Origin: Bacillus subtilis
GTDB lineage: Bacteria; Bacillota; Bacilli; Bacillales; Bacillaceae_C
Assembly (NCBI RefSeq): GCF_008764245.1
Contig: NZ_VTQV01000029.1
Location: forward strand, 1-57,990
Reading direction: 5' to 3'
DNA length: 57,990 nt
Both the position numbers and the translations under genes were made by a program. Positions 1 through 9,143 of this stretch are shown here, piece by piece; positions within the stretch are counted from its first letter, which is position 1, and every line of letters begins with the position of its first letter. A model generated the notes under the pieces. It saw only the letters and a program-made list of their open reading frames with translations. It ran no database searches and had not been told where the DNA came from.

Positions 1-52
1 CTAAACCTCAAGATCTTACAACTAAGTAAAATTTAAATTGGAGGAAAAAACT

Positions 53-736
53 TTGGAAGAAGTCAATATTGGTTTACTGACGATCAAAGTCATCGTTGGT
101 TTTGCAACTTTATTTTTTATCATTATCATAACAGGCAGAACATCCATCTATCAGTTAACCCCGTTTCACTTAGTTTTTGTGTTAGTACTTGGAGATTTTT
201 TAGGAAATAACATTTATGAAGATAAGGTAGGGATTTTTCATTTTTTATATGCCATCGGATTGTGGACGTTTCTTATGTTGGGAATAGAGTTTATGACTCT
301 AAAAAATAAATCGACACGTTCTCTCTTATTAGGCAATCCTAACATCATCATTCGAGATGGTGTTATGGACAGAAAGTTACTTACAAAGAACAAATTGGAT
401 GTAAATCAAGTATTGAGTATACTCCGTCAAAATAATGTCTTTTCAGTTCGCGAAGTCAAATACGGTATATTGGAAGCTAATGGGCAAATAAGTTTATTAT
501 TAAAATCCAAGTATCAAAAACCAGACAAGCAAGATCTCAATCTTCCAGAAAGCCCAGTAGACCTCCCAACATCGTTAATTATAGATGGGGAAATTTTATG
601 GGATAATTTACATGAACTCGGATTTGATCAACAGTGGTTAGATAACCAATTAACTACCAATGGATATGATAATGTAAAGCGTATACTTTACGCAGATTGG
701 CGAGAGAGTGAAGGCATACATATAAGTCCTAAATAA
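53..736 (+). CDS. DUF421 (YetF-like) membrane protein
   Basis: About 227 residues. The N-terminal half is hydrophobic, with three likely membrane segments (roughly residues 10-30, 38-55 and 63-80 of the product). The C-terminal half is soluble and carries the DUF421-type pattern NPNIIIRDG followed by LRQNNVFSVREVKYGILE and a late DWRE. The family (YetF, YrbG, YkjA in Bacillus) is found in the membrane of many spore formers and its biochemical role is unknown. I chose the TTG at 53 because GGAGG at 40-44 lies 8 bases before it. A TTG at 38 in the same frame would overlap the Shine-Dalgarno sequence. No partner gene lies beside it. Confidence 0.85.
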   Translation: MEEVNIGLLTIKVIVGFATLFFIIIITGRTSIYQLTPFHLVFVLVLGDFLGNNIYEDKVGIFHFLYAIGLWTFLMLGIEFMTLKNKSTRSLLLGNPNIIIRDGVMDRKLLTKNKLDVNQVLSILRQNNVFSVREVKYGILEANGQISLLLKSKYQKPDKQDLNLPESPVDLPTSLIIDGEILWDNLHELGFDQQWLDNQLTTNGYDNVKRILYADWRESEGIHISPK

Positions 737-829
737 AATTTGTTAGGATAAGAGCACATCAATTTTCTTGGTGAATATAAACTTTAGTCTTCAACAATCA
801 GGCGCTTTAATGAAGTAACTAAAGCCTAA

Positions 830-1219
830 TTTTTCACTTATAACACCGAGAAATTAGACTTTTTATATTTTGATTTCCTTAACGTTGTAAATCCGCACTT
901 TCCTGACGCTACCCCAATTACAGTAAAAGCCAAGAATCCCTATTATCGAAAATTAAATATTCCCGGAGGAGCCGCAAATAATCCACTTGGTTCAAGATGG
1001 ATTGGCTTTGACGCGAAGGGGACAGATGGCCGTACGTATGGTTTGCATGGTACGAATCAGCCTGATTCAATTGGAAAGTTTATCTCACAGGGATGTATTC
1101 GCTTAGGTAAAGAACCTTTGGAACTTTTATATGACCAAATTCCAATAAATACAAAAATATTAATCACCAGTTCTCCGTTATCTTTTGAAGAACTTGCTTA
1201 TTCACAAGGAGTATTATAA
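830..1219 (+). pseudogene. L,D-transpeptidase (YkuD/ErfK) remnant
   Basis: The frame is open from a stop at 827 to TAA at 1217 but has no usable start codon. Its translation contains the YkuD signature: NIPGGAANNPLGSRWIGF, then YGLHGTNQPDSIG, then the catalytic SQGCIRL and a short tail. Intact enzymes cross-link meso-diaminopimelate stems of peptidoglycan through the Cys of that motif. Two lesions are visible. The N-terminal part (LysM or leader plus the first YkuD strands) is absent. The usual TPxGTFxV stretch is shortened to ATPITVKAK, which suggests a small internal deletion. I read it as a decayed gene; the catalytic end is still intact. Confidence 0.75.
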
Positions 1220-1254
1220 AAGGTGAGAGACAATGCCCCTCACCTTTCCATTTC

Positions 1255-1347
1255 CTACAAAAAAGATAGCCCTGTTATAATCGTGGTTGCAATCATGGAA
1301 AAGATCATAAGATAAATGACGATTTTTTGCATTTTTTTATTAGACAT
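1255..1347 (-). CDS. Prli42-like stressosome-associated miniprotein (30 aa)
   Basis: A 30-codon frame begins MSNKKMQKIV and continues as one hydrophobic helix ending ITGLSFL. GAGGTG lies just upstream (1354-1359), a good ribosome binding site. The layout (short basic N-terminus with a lysine pair, then a single membrane helix with a conserved TG near the end) is what I recall for Prli42, the Listeria/Bacillus miniprotein that anchors RsbR-type stressosomes at the membrane. It lies divergently upstream of the yqjE-like peptidase. The frame and ribosome site are seen directly; the family assignment rests on remembered similarity. Confidence 0.75.
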   Translation of the reverse strand: MSNKKMQKIVIYLMIFSMIATTIITGLSFL

Positions 1348-1593
1348 TTTGAAGCACCTCATCATGATATCCTTTATATCCATTTTAGATGGAAAAGGAA
1401 AAGGATACAAGCCTATTCTTTAAATTGTTCCTATCTTTCCCCAAAAAATAAAGATAAAAAAGATCGATTATTTTTATCCCGAATCAAGTAAGATCCCGGG
1501 TAAGTTTTCAAATCGTTGTTTTCTACTTAAATCGTGTTAAAATTGTAAGATAAATAATATTTATGAATGACAATTTCTGGAGGTTTTACGTAT

Positions 1594-2715
1594 ATGATTA
1601 ATCAAGAGCGAATCGTAAATGAATTTTTAGAGTTAGTACAAATTGATTCTGAAACGACTCAAGAAGCCAATATTGCAAAAGCATTAAAGGAAAAATTCTC
1701 ATCCCTTGGTCTTGAAGTCTATGAAGATGACACAAAGGAACAAACAGGACATGGCGCTGGCAACTTAATTTGCACTTTAAAGGGCAATAAACAAGGTGTA
1801 GATCCGATTTATTTCACCTGTCATATGGATACAGTGGTTCCGGGAAATGGGATTAAACCAACAATCAAGGATGGTTACATTGTAACGGATGGAACAACGA
1901 TTTTAGGAGCGGATGATAAAGCGGGAATTTCTGCCTTATTAGAGGCGATTCGCGTGATTCAAGAAGAAAATATCGAGCATGGTGATATCCAATTCGTGAT
2001 TACGGTTGGAGAAGAGTCGGGTTTAGTCGGAGCAAAAGCATTGGATCCAACATTACTGCACGCAAAATATGGATTTGCCCTTGATAGTGATGAAAAAGTA
2101 GGAAATATCATTGTTGCGGCCCCAACTCAAGCGAAAATTACCACCCATATATACGGTAAAACTGCACATGCTGGTGTAGCACCTGAAAAAGGTGTTTCAG
2201 CGATTACAATTGCGGCTAAAGCTGTTGCTAAGATGCCGCTTGGCCGAATTGATGAAGAAACGACAGCGAATATTGGGCGTTTTGAAGGTGGGAAGGCAAC
2301 CAATATTGTAGCAGATGAGGTATTTGTATTAGCGGAAGCACGCTCTCTCGTCGCTGAAAAAATGGAAGCACAAGTAGAAGCGATGAAGAAGGCTTTTGAA
2401 GAAACAGCTAAAGAAATGGGTGGATCTGCCGATACAGTTATTGACATTATGTATCCTGGGTTTAAATATTCCGATGGTGATCTTGTTGTTGAGATCGCAA
2501 AAAAAGCAGCCGAAAAAATTGGGCGGGAACCAAAACTGTTAAAAAGTGGTGGAGGTAGTGATGCCAATGTTTTCGCAGGCTTTAATATCCCCACAGTAAA
2601 TCTAGCTGTCGGGTATGAGGAAATTCATACCACAAATGAAAAAATGCCGGTTGAAGAACTATGTAAATTAGCGGAAATGACGGTCGCTATTATTGAAGAA
2701 GTTTCCAACCAATAA
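1594..2715 (+). CDS. yqjE: M20 family peptidase, tripeptidase T-like (YqjE)
   Basis: A metallopeptidase of 373 residues. M20 metal-site landmarks are in order: CHMDT near residue 77, LGADDKAG near 105, the catalytic pair GEES near 139, LDSDE, the dimerisation-domain TAHAG and a late EIHTTNE. It is expected to release N-terminal residues from short peptides in the cytoplasm with two zinc ions. An in-frame ATG exists at 1567, but GGAGG at 1579-1583 lies inside that extension and is correctly spaced from the ATG at 1594, so I use the latter. It is a single-gene unit followed by the repeat element at 2714. Confidence 0.93.
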   Translation: MINQERIVNEFLELVQIDSETTQEANIAKALKEKFSSLGLEVYEDDTKEQTGHGAGNLICTLKGNKQGVDPIYFTCHMDTVVPGNGIKPTIKDGYIVTDGTTILGADDKAGISALLEAIRVIQEENIEHGDIQFVITVGEESGLVGAKALDPTLLHAKYGFALDSDEKVGNIIVAAPTQAKITTHIYGKTAHAGVAPEKGVSAITIAAKAVAKMPLGRIDEETTANIGRFEGGKATNIVADEVFVLAEARSLVAEKMEAQVEAMKKAFEETAKEMGGSADTVIDIMYPGFKYSDGDLVVEIAKKAAEKIGREPKLLKSGGGSDANVFAGFNIPTVNLAVGYEEIHTTNEKMPVEELCKLAEMTVAIIEEVSNQ

Positions 2716-2840
2716 GAAAAGCAGAAGGCGGTTGTTCAGGGGCGACAAGCAAATGTTTTTGAATCCTGGAAGGGCGTTCTTATCCTTCCAGGATTCCAGG
2801 TTATTTGACCTCGAGCCCCTACCGCCTGCAGCTAGACATT
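2714..2840 (+). repeat. Structured dispersed element, family A, copy 1
   Basis: Nested arms can be read directly: AGGCG 2726-2730 with CGCCT 2823-2827; GGGGC 2739-2743 with GCCCC 2815-2819; CAAAT 2750-2754 with ATTTG 2803-2807; and a 13-bp terminal hairpin 2761-2773 with 2784-2796. The strings CGACAAGCAAATGTT and TTATTTGACCTCGA are shared with the copies at 16.3 and 21.2 kb. A further partial end (GCGCTGGAGCTAGA) follows near 2903. The stretch 2716-3016 holds this element and no credible gene. Confidence 0.85.
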
Positions 2841-3016
2841 GAAGGACGAACCGATGTTGACTTACGCAAGCAGGCACCGAAAGTTTGCTAGTCGCTGGGC
2901 GCTGGAGCTAGATCCGGCATTAGCCAAATTTTCTTTCTTATCATATAAAATACCGGTAGAGAACCAGGGAAATCCCTGTTTCTTTAACCCTTTTTTGGAA
3001 AGGAGCGTGCGGAAAA

Positions 3017-3487
3017 TTGTCCGTGACATCCGTTGTTTTTAATGCTGGGAATGAAGAATATGCCATTCCTGTACAGTATATCGTTTCGATTGAAAACATG
3101 GAGGAAATCAATCCAATCCCCCATCTACCTTCTTATGTAAGAGGAATTGTAAAATCTCGAGGCGAACTAATTCCTGTCTTAGATCTAGCAACTATTTTAT
3201 ATGAAAGCGCAACTTCGATGAATATAGAGACACGTTTACTTGTCATTCATACAAAGGAATTTTCATATGGTTTAGTAGTTCATGAGGCTAAAGAGATTCT
3301 GGAAATTCCTTCTGAGACACTACAGCAAGTTGGACTTGTCGCTTATCATAAAACCAAGTATTTTTCTGCTATCGCTAATTTACAAGATCGCTTGATCACG
3401 ATGATCGATCCAGAAGAATTACTAGATGTTTTAGAGGGTGTAAAGGAAATAAAGAATTATATGGCTGAGTTACAACAAGAAGCCTAA
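3017..3487 (+). CDS. Stand-alone CheW-domain protein
   Basis: 156 residues forming one CheW domain: VVFNAGNEEYAIPV at the start, then PIPHLPSYVRGIVKSRGELIPVLDL, which is the characteristic core, and a C-terminal half matching the second beta barrel. CheW proteins couple chemoreceptors to the kinase CheA. No chemotaxis gene is nearby; the next gene is a translesion polymerase 36 bases downstream. The start is the TTG at 3017, preceded by AAAGGAG 11 bases upstream. In a spore former with a cheV/cheW set elsewhere this would be an accessory coupling protein. The receptor it serves cannot be inferred here. Confidence 0.9.
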   Translation: MSVTSVVFNAGNEEYAIPVQYIVSIENMEEINPIPHLPSYVRGIVKSRGELIPVLDLATILYESATSMNIETRLLVIHTKEFSYGLVVHEAKEILEIPSETLQQVGLVAYHKTKYFSAIANLQDRLITMIDPEELLDVLEGVKEIKNYMAELQQEA

Positions 3488-3523
3488 TCGCTTTTCCTTA
3501 TTTTTTTCTGAGGATGATTTAAC

Positions 3524-4714
3524 GTGCAACAGTTCTATCCTAAAAAAGGTCGAGTTATTCTACATGTAGATATGAACAGTTTCTTTGCTTCTGTAGAAAT
3601 GGCTTATGATCCAACCTTGAAGGGGAAACCTTTGGCCATTGCAGGAGATGAGAAACAAAGAAAGGGAATTGTTGTGACATGCAGTTATGAGGCGCGAAAG
3701 TTTGGGATCAAGACGCCTATGCCCCTTTGGGAAGCGAAAAAGCTTTGCCCAAATTTACTCGTGAAAAGACCTAACTTTGAGCGCTATCGTCAGGCTTCCC
3801 AGGCAATGTTTGAATTGTTACGAACATTCTCTGATTTAGTGGAACCTGTTTCGATAGACGAGGGTTACATAGACATTTCGGCATGTCAAGAACTTGGGAG
3901 CCCCTTAGAAATTGCCAATCGAATTCAACAGCTTTTACTGAATCAATTGGATTTGCCTTGTAGTATTGGCATTGCTCCTAATAAGTTTTTGGCGAAAATG
4001 GCTTCGGATATGAAAAAACCGCTCGGCATCACGATTTTGCGAAAGCGAGATGTTCCTCATATTTTGTGGCCCTTGCCTGTAGTAGAAATGCATGGAGTCG
4101 GCGAAAAAACAGCTATAAAATTGGCGGCTATACACATTCATACGATTGGTGATTTGGCGAAAGCAAATGACATGCAGCTTCGTGCTTCATTAGGAATTCG
4201 AGGGTTAAAATTGAAGGAGCGAGCAAATGGGGAAGACATTCGCCCCGTGGATCCAGAAGCCGCAGCGGAAAATAAAAGTGTCGGGAATTCTGTGACCTTA
4301 CCAAGAGACTTAGCCATCCAAGCTGAGTTACTTTCTGTTCTTGAGAAATTAGCCAAAAGTGTTTCAGAGAGAATGAAGAAAAAAGGGTATTTAACCATGA
4401 ATGTGGTGATTACCATTCGCTATAAAGATAGAAAGACAATTACAAGGGGAAGAAAATTAAGCAATCCTTTGCTTCAGTCTGAAGAGATCTTTTTAGAGGC
4501 TAAAAGTTTATTTATTGAGCATTGGAATGGGGACCCGGTTCGTCTTTTAGGTATTACAGGAATGGATCTTATCGACGAAGACCAAGCTTATGAACAGCTT
4601 AATCTTTTTACATTTGAGAAAGCGGCAAAATTAGAGCCGCTTCATCAAGTGGTCAACCAACTTCGAGATAAATATGGCCGTACTATCTTTAAGAAAGGGA
4701 AGGATCTTGATTAA
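3524..4714 (+). CDS. dinB: DNA polymerase IV (Y family, PolYA)
   Basis: 396 residues. Catalytic carboxylates are in HVDMNSFFASVE near residue 16 and SIDEGYID near 113. The helix-hairpin-helix region reads MHGVGEKTAIKL, and the C-terminal YEQLNLF fits the beta-clamp binding motif. The enzyme performs error-prone bypass synthesis at damaged template bases. The start is a GTG with GAGG about 10 bases upstream. It matches the yqjH position in the B. subtilis order. I see no clear LexA box, unlike the second Y polymerase at 11.2 kb. It ends 7 bases from the convergent yueI-like gene, and no terminator is apparent between them. Confidence 0.95.
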   Translation: MQQFYPKKGRVILHVDMNSFFASVEMAYDPTLKGKPLAIAGDEKQRKGIVVTCSYEARKFGIKTPMPLWEAKKLCPNLLVKRPNFERYRQASQAMFELLRTFSDLVEPVSIDEGYIDISACQELGSPLEIANRIQQLLLNQLDLPCSIGIAPNKFLAKMASDMKKPLGITILRKRDVPHILWPLPVVEMHGVGEKTAIKLAAIHIHTIGDLAKANDMQLRASLGIRGLKLKERANGEDIRPVDPEAAAENKSVGNSVTLPRDLAIQAELLSVLEKLAKSVSERMKKKGYLTMNVVITIRYKDRKTITRGRKLSNPLLQSEEIFLEAKSLFIEHWNGDPVRLLGITGMDLIDEDQAYEQLNLFTFEKAAKLEPLHQVVNQLRDKYGRTIFKKGKDLD

Positions 4715-4721
4715 ATACTTA

Positions 4722-5171
4722 TCATGATTTCTTTAATAAATCTTTTAATCCAGAAAAAATCCCCTTTTTTTCTTTCGCGGGCGGCTGCATCAGCTGCTCC
4801 TTTTTTTTGGAAACAAAGATTTCTTCTTTATCGATCGCATGGTTATAAGTTAGCACTAATCCAATATTGGTGACAGATGTATGATTATTAATAATGGAAA
4901 AGGCAATCTGGTTTTTTCTTGCTATGACGATATAATCGGATAAATAACTATAATCTAGATCACCATTAAGTAATAAAGTTGCTTGCGGATTTTCCTTCAT
5001 TAATTGGACTACTTCCGGATAGGTACCTTGTTCCATGACCTGACCTTTCGTTAGGGCTACGACAATTCTTTCCCGCAAGGTCCCAAGGTATTTTTTGCGT
5101 TCTTCAGGTTTTATTTGCTTTTCTCCATACATACCCTTTTCAAGATAATCATCTATATTTGCTCGATCCAC
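4722..5171 (-). CDS. YueI family protein (DUF1694)
   Basis: 149 residues beginning MDRANIDDYLEKGMYGEKQI and containing KKYLGTLRERIVVALTKGQV, the signature of the YueI/DUF1694 family. The rest is alpha/beta with a lysine-rich tail (SGLKDLLKKS). The function is unknown. The open frame can be extended to a GTG at 5180, but that codon is part of the GGAGGTG ribosome site. The GTG at 5171 is well placed behind it and gives the usual family N-terminus. It lies between polYA and zwf. Confidence 0.85.
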   Translation of the reverse strand: MDRANIDDYLEKGMYGEKQIKPEERKKYLGTLRERIVVALTKGQVMEQGTYPEVVQLMKENPQATLLLNGDLDYSYLSDYIVIARKNQIAFSIINNHTSVTNIGLVLTYNHAIDKEEIFVSKKKEQLMQPPAKEKKGIFSGLKDLLKKS

Positions 5172-5266
5172 GGCAAACACCTCCGCGATACTATATTCAT
5201 AATGATGTTTGACTGTTAATGAGAAAGAGGAGGGGCATAGATCCGCGGCCCCTCCAACATTAACAA

Positions 5267-6757
5267 TCAGTTTTCATCGTTTGTGACAGACCACCAATGG
5301 AATCCGTCTTTCTCTAATAATTGGTCAGCTTCCACTGGTCCCATTGTACCGGCAGGGTAATTCGGGAATTCTGCCTTGTTTTCTTCCCATACACGACTAA
5401 TTTTATCAACGAAGTTCCAAGAAAGAGCAACTTCATCCCAGTGTGTAAAGTTGGTTGCATCTCCACGTAAGCAATCATGAAGAAGTTTTTCATATGCCTC
5501 CGGCGTATTATAACCAGCAATATCATTTGTAGAGAAATTTAATTTAACAGGTTTCGTCTCCATAGAATGTCCCGTGTTCTTTGCATTTAAATGCAAGGTG
5601 ATTCCCTCTTCGGGTTGAATATGAATGACAAGCAGATTAGGAGCCAATTTTTCATCAGAATTATAGTATAAATTCATTGGCACATCTTTAAATTGAATAA
5701 TGATTTTTGTCGATTTTGTTGACATTCGTTTGCCTGTTCGAATGTAAAAAGGAACACCTGCCCAGCGGAAATTATCGATCATGAGTTTCCCAGCAACAAA
5801 AGTAGCTGTATTAGATTCGGGTTGGACATTTGTTTCTTCACGGTAACCAAGGGCGGGTTTCTCTGGATTGTTACTTGGGCCATATTGACCTCGAACAAAA
5901 TAGTTTTCAACCTCTTCATCTTTCATTGGCTTTAAAGCTCTTAGAACCTTGACTTTTTCACTACGAATTTCTTGAGGTGTCAAGCGAATAGGGGGCTCCA
6001 TGGCTAATAAGGCCACCATTTGTAGCATATGATTTTGCACCATATCCCGCAGGGCACCACTATTTTCGTAATACCCACCACGTTCCTCGACACCTAAGAC
6101 TTCGCTTGAAGTCACTTGGATATTAGAAATAAAGCGATTATTCCAGAGAGGTTCGAATATGGCATTGGCAAAGCGAATGACTTCAATATTTTGCACCATT
6201 TCTTTTCCAAGATAATGATCAATACGGTAAATGTCATTTTCATCAAACACATTACGAATTCGCTTATTTAATTCTTTGGCCGATTCCAAATCATGTCCAA
6301 AAGGCTTTTCAATGACAAGTCTGTGGAAGCCAGTTGTATCTGTTAAGCCATCTTGTTTTAGATGTTCGGCAATCGTTCCAAAAAATTCGGGCGCCATGGC
6401 TAGGTAGAAAATCCGGTTTCCTTGTAAGGAATATTTTTCGTCCAAATCTTTCGCTAACTCTTTCAATTGTATGTATGATGAAGAGTCCGATACATCATTT
6501 GCCTGATAATAAAAACGAGAAATAAATTCTTCGACATTTTTGGCTTCTGGAATAGAAGAAAGTACCGAGTCTTTTACATGAGCTCGTAATGTATCATTGT
6601 TCCAAGGTCGTCTTCCGACACCAATTACAGCAAAATGTTCAGCTAGTTGTCCTTTTGTAAAAAGGTGATAAAGAGAAGGATAGAGTTTTCTCTTCGCTAA
6701 ATCGCCTGTTGCTCCGAATATTGTAATCAAAGACGCAGGTGTTTCTGATTGAATCAT
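5267..6757 (-). CDS. zwf: Glucose-6-phosphate dehydrogenase
   Basis: 496 residues, the normal family length. The N-terminal nucleotide-binding motif is FGATGDLAKRKLYPSL, the active-site block is YRIDHYLGKE near residue 180, and the substrate loop VIEKPFGHDL is present. It oxidises glucose 6-phosphate to 6-phosphogluconolactone, making NADPH for the pentose phosphate pathway. The ATG at 6757 has GTGAGG upstream. In B. subtilis the neighbour on this side is a 6-phosphogluconate dehydrogenase gene; here only yueI and polYA follow. Confidence 0.97.
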   Translation of the reverse strand: MIQSETPASLITIFGATGDLAKRKLYPSLYHLFTKGQLAEHFAVIGVGRRPWNNDTLRAHVKDSVLSSIPEAKNVEEFISRFYYQANDVSDSSSYIQLKELAKDLDEKYSLQGNRIFYLAMAPEFFGTIAEHLKQDGLTDTTGFHRLVIEKPFGHDLESAKELNKRIRNVFDENDIYRIDHYLGKEMVQNIEVIRFANAIFEPLWNNRFISNIQVTSSEVLGVEERGGYYENSGALRDMVQNHMLQMVALLAMEPPIRLTPQEIRSEKVKVLRALKPMKDEEVENYFVRGQYGPSNNPEKPALGYREETNVQPESNTATFVAGKLMIDNFRWAGVPFYIRTGKRMSTKSTKIIIQFKDVPMNLYYNSDEKLAPNLLVIHIQPEEGITLHLNAKNTGHSMETKPVKLNFSTNDIAGYNTPEAYEKLLHDCLRGDATNFTHWDEVALSWNFVDKISRVWEENKAEFPNYPAGTMGPVEADQLLEKDGFHWWSVTNDEN

Positions 6758-6908
6758 TTCGTCAACCTCACTTTTTTATAGGTACCTATATATTTTATTT
6801 TATCAATTTTACTGAAAAAACTCGACTATTGGATCAAAAATTTGCAAATTTCCCTCGCCCCAGCTCATAATGGTAAAATATATGAAAACGATCATTTGGA
6901 GGTTCGGA

Positions 6909-7838
6909 ATGGAACTTTTATTTTTAGGTACGGGAGCTGGGGTTCCCGCTAAACAACGCAATGTCTCATCACTTGCATTGATGTTGCTCCAGGAGCGAAA
7001 TGCTGTATGGCTTTTCGATTGTGGAGAAGCAACCCAACACCAAATTTTACATACCTCTTTAAAACCAGGAAAGATTGAAAAGATTTTCATCTCACATTTG
7101 CATGGAGATCATATATATGGCCTGCCTGGGCTACTAGGTAGTCGTTCCTTTCAAGGCGGAACGACTGAGTTAACCGTCTATGGCCCAAAAGGGATTCGTG
7201 ATTTCATTGAGATCTCCCTTAGTGTTAGTCAAACGCGACTACGCTATCCTTTATCTATTGTTGAAATAGAAGAAGGGCGTATATTTGAAGATGAGCAATT
7301 TCTCGTCGAAACAGCTCTTTTAGATCATGGTATTCCAAGTTTCGGTTTTAGAATTACAGAACGTGATCGACCTGGAACTCTTGATTCCGACCGACTTAAG
7401 GCCAAGGGGATTCCCCCGGGACCCATTTACAAAAAATTGAAAATGGGGGAAACCGTCGTACTTGATCATGGTGAAACGGTGTCGGGATTAGACTTTTTAG
7501 GACCCGATATAAAAGGGCGGATTATCACGATTCTTGGAGACACACGGCCATGTGAAAACGCCCTTCATTTGGCACGAAGAGCCGATGTGCTCGTCCATGA
7601 AGCCACCTTTGCTGCTGGTAATGAAGAAATGGCGGCTGAGTATTTTCATTCTACTACTACACAGGCAGCCAATTTAGCCAAACAAGCAAGTGTTCAAGAG
7701 TTGATCCTGAATCATATAAGTTCCCGATATTTAAAAGCAGATTGGAATCAGCTCGTGAAAGAAGCAAGAACCATTTTCCCGCACACGCGATTATCCAACG
7801 ACTTTTCACAAATGACGATTGCCCCACATAAATTGTAA
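6909..7838 (+). CDS. rnz: Ribonuclease Z
   Basis: 309 residues of the metallo-beta-lactamase fold. It starts [18 protein letters not shown], has the zinc motif [13 protein letters not shown] near residue 62, then [13 protein letters not shown], the GDTRPC and HEATF blocks and a C-terminal LNHISSRY. It trims 3' trailers of tRNA precursors lacking an encoded CCA. GGAGG at 6898-6902 selects the ATG at 6909 rather than the ATG at 6870. It is divergent from zwf, as in B. subtilis (yqjK). The family B repeat follows the stop. Confidence 0.96.
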   Translation: MELLFLGTGAGVPAKQRNVSSLALMLLQERNAVWLFDCGEATQHQILHTSLKPGKIEKIFISHLHGDHIYGLPGLLGSRSFQGGTTELTVYGPKGIRDFIEISLSVSQTRLRYPLSIVEIEEGRIFEDEQFLVETALLDHGIPSFGFRITERDRPGTLDSDRLKAKGIPPGPIYKKLKMGETVVLDHGETVSGLDFLGPDIKGRIITILGDTRPCENALHLARRADVLVHEATFAAGNEEMAAEYFHSTTTQAANLAKQASVQELILNHISSRYLKADWNQLVKEARTIFPHTRLSNDFSQMTIAPHKL

Positions 7839-7850
7839 AAGGGCAATTGT

Positions 7851-7992
7851 TAAGGCCAACAGGATGTTGATCACAATGGCGTTGCGACGTACAGGGACGT
7901 ACTAGTGCAGGCGAAGCAACAGGACGTTGCGTTTTGAGCCTGCCGCTAGGACGGCGCGTCTTTAGCCGTTCAACCTTATTACCTTAAGTTTG
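7851..7992. repeat. Structured dispersed element, family B, copy 1
   Basis: A short leader hairpin CAAC/GTTG (7857-7860 with 7865-7868, loop AGGAT) precedes an outer helix AATGGC 7875-7880 with GCCGTT 7965-7970. The enclosed block 7885-7954 forms GCAGGC 7907-7912 with GCCTGC 7938-7943 and GCAAC 7916-7920 with GTTGC 7926-7930. This 70-base block recurs at 11017-11086 with two substitutions. The element fills the gap between the convergent genes rnz and namA, so it may act as a two-way terminator. Confidence 0.8.
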
Positions 7993-8025
7993 TCCACCGC
8001 TAAAAGGGTACTTACGCTTTTATTA

Positions 8026-9045
8026 TTAACTCCAGCCTCTCCGATATTGCTCTGGAGCTTGAAGAGCGTATTTTAGTTCCCCTGCCGCTTCTTTCGCCCA
8101 GTAAGGGTTTCGTAACAAAGCTCGTCCGATAAAGACTAGATCTGCCCGGTTATTTTGTAAAATTTCTTCTGCTTGGATCCCGCTTGTAATTAATCCAACA
8201 GCGCCAGTTGGGATTTTAACAGCATGGCGGATTTTTTCGGCAAACGGAACTTGATAACCAGGATAGGCATTGGGAGAAACAGGAACAACTCCACCTGAGC
8301 TTACATCAATCAGGTCTACACCTTGCTCTTTCATCCATTGTCCAATTTGGATATAATCCTCCGCCTGAAGTCCCCCATTTTGATATTCATTTGCAGATAT
8401 CCGCACGAATAGTGGCCCATCCCAAACTTGTTGAACGGCATCAATCGTTTCACGTAAAAATCGATAACGATTTTCTTGCGTGCCGCCATAATCATCTGTG
8501 CGCTTATTCGTAAGTGGAGAAAGGAATTCATTGATTAAATATCCATGAGCAGCATGAAGCTCAATCACATCAAAATCGGCTTTTTTTGCCCGTTCTGCCG
8601 CATGTGCGAAAGCCTGAATGGTTTTCTCGATTTCCGCTTTCGTCATTTCTTTAGGTGTTTTCATATTGTCATCGAACGGAAGCGCACTTGGAGCTAGAAT
8701 CTCTCCCTCCAAGACAGCTTTTCTTCCGGCGTGAGCAAGTTGTATACCAGTGGTTGTTCCATGTTTCTTTATCCGTGATGTTAAGTTTTTCAAGCCTGTA
8801 ATATGTTCATCGCTCCAGATTCCCAAATCTTGAGGACTAATTCTCCCCTCGGGAGCAACAGCTGTTGCTTCTATCATGATTAAACCTACCTGCCCGACAG
8901 CCCGACTTGTATAATGCGTGTCGTGCCAATCGTTCACCATCCCATCTTCCTGTTCACAGGAATACATGCACATCGGGGACATCACAATTCTATTTTTAAA
9001 TGTCACATTTTTCATCTGATAAGATTCAAATAGTTTTATTGACAA
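8026..9045 (-). CDS. namA: NADPH dehydrogenase, old yellow enzyme family (YqjM)
   Basis: 339 residues of an FMN-dependent TIM barrel. Landmarks are [11 protein letters not shown] near residue 25 (the YqjM-type FMN-modulating Cys), the ELHAAHGYL active-site pair, the RISANEY strand and the C-terminal [12 protein letters not shown] phosphate-binding block. It reduces activated C=C bonds of enals, enones and nitro compounds and is linked to oxidative or xenobiotic stress. The frame extends to 9135, but GGGAG sits before the TTG at 9045. That start gives the usual [11 protein letters not shown]-terminus and the known length of about 338. Confidence 0.95.
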   Translation of the reverse strand: MSIKLFESYQMKNVTFKNRIVMSPMCMYSCEQEDGMVNDWHDTHYTSRAVGQVGLIMIEATAVAPEGRISPQDLGIWSDEHITGLKNLTSRIKKHGTTTGIQLAHAGRKAVLEGEILAPSALPFDDNMKTPKEMTKAEIEKTIQAFAHAAERAKKADFDVIELHAAHGYLINEFLSPLTNKRTDDYGGTQENRYRFLRETIDAVQQVWDGPLFVRISANEYQNGGLQAEDYIQIGQWMKEQGVDLIDVSSGGVVPVSPNAYPGYQVPFAEKIRHAVKIPTGAVGLITSGIQAEEILQNNRADLVFIGRALLRNPYWAKEAAGELKYALQAPEQYRRGWS

Positions 9046-9143
9046 TGTAGACACTCCCTTTACTCCTTTAAAATATGACTGTGTACCATTATAGCAATGG
9101 TTGAAAAGAAGGGGTAGTGGTAAGCTCATGAACAATCAGAAAG

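Noticed and set aside
2127-2594. 155-codon frame on the minus strand
   Set aside because: Lies wholly inside the yqjE peptidase gene, whose metal motifs are complete; it is a shadow.
2839-3042. 67-codon frame between yqjE and cheW
   Set aside because: It runs through repeat sequence and into the cheW start in another frame; no ribosome site, no recognisable product.
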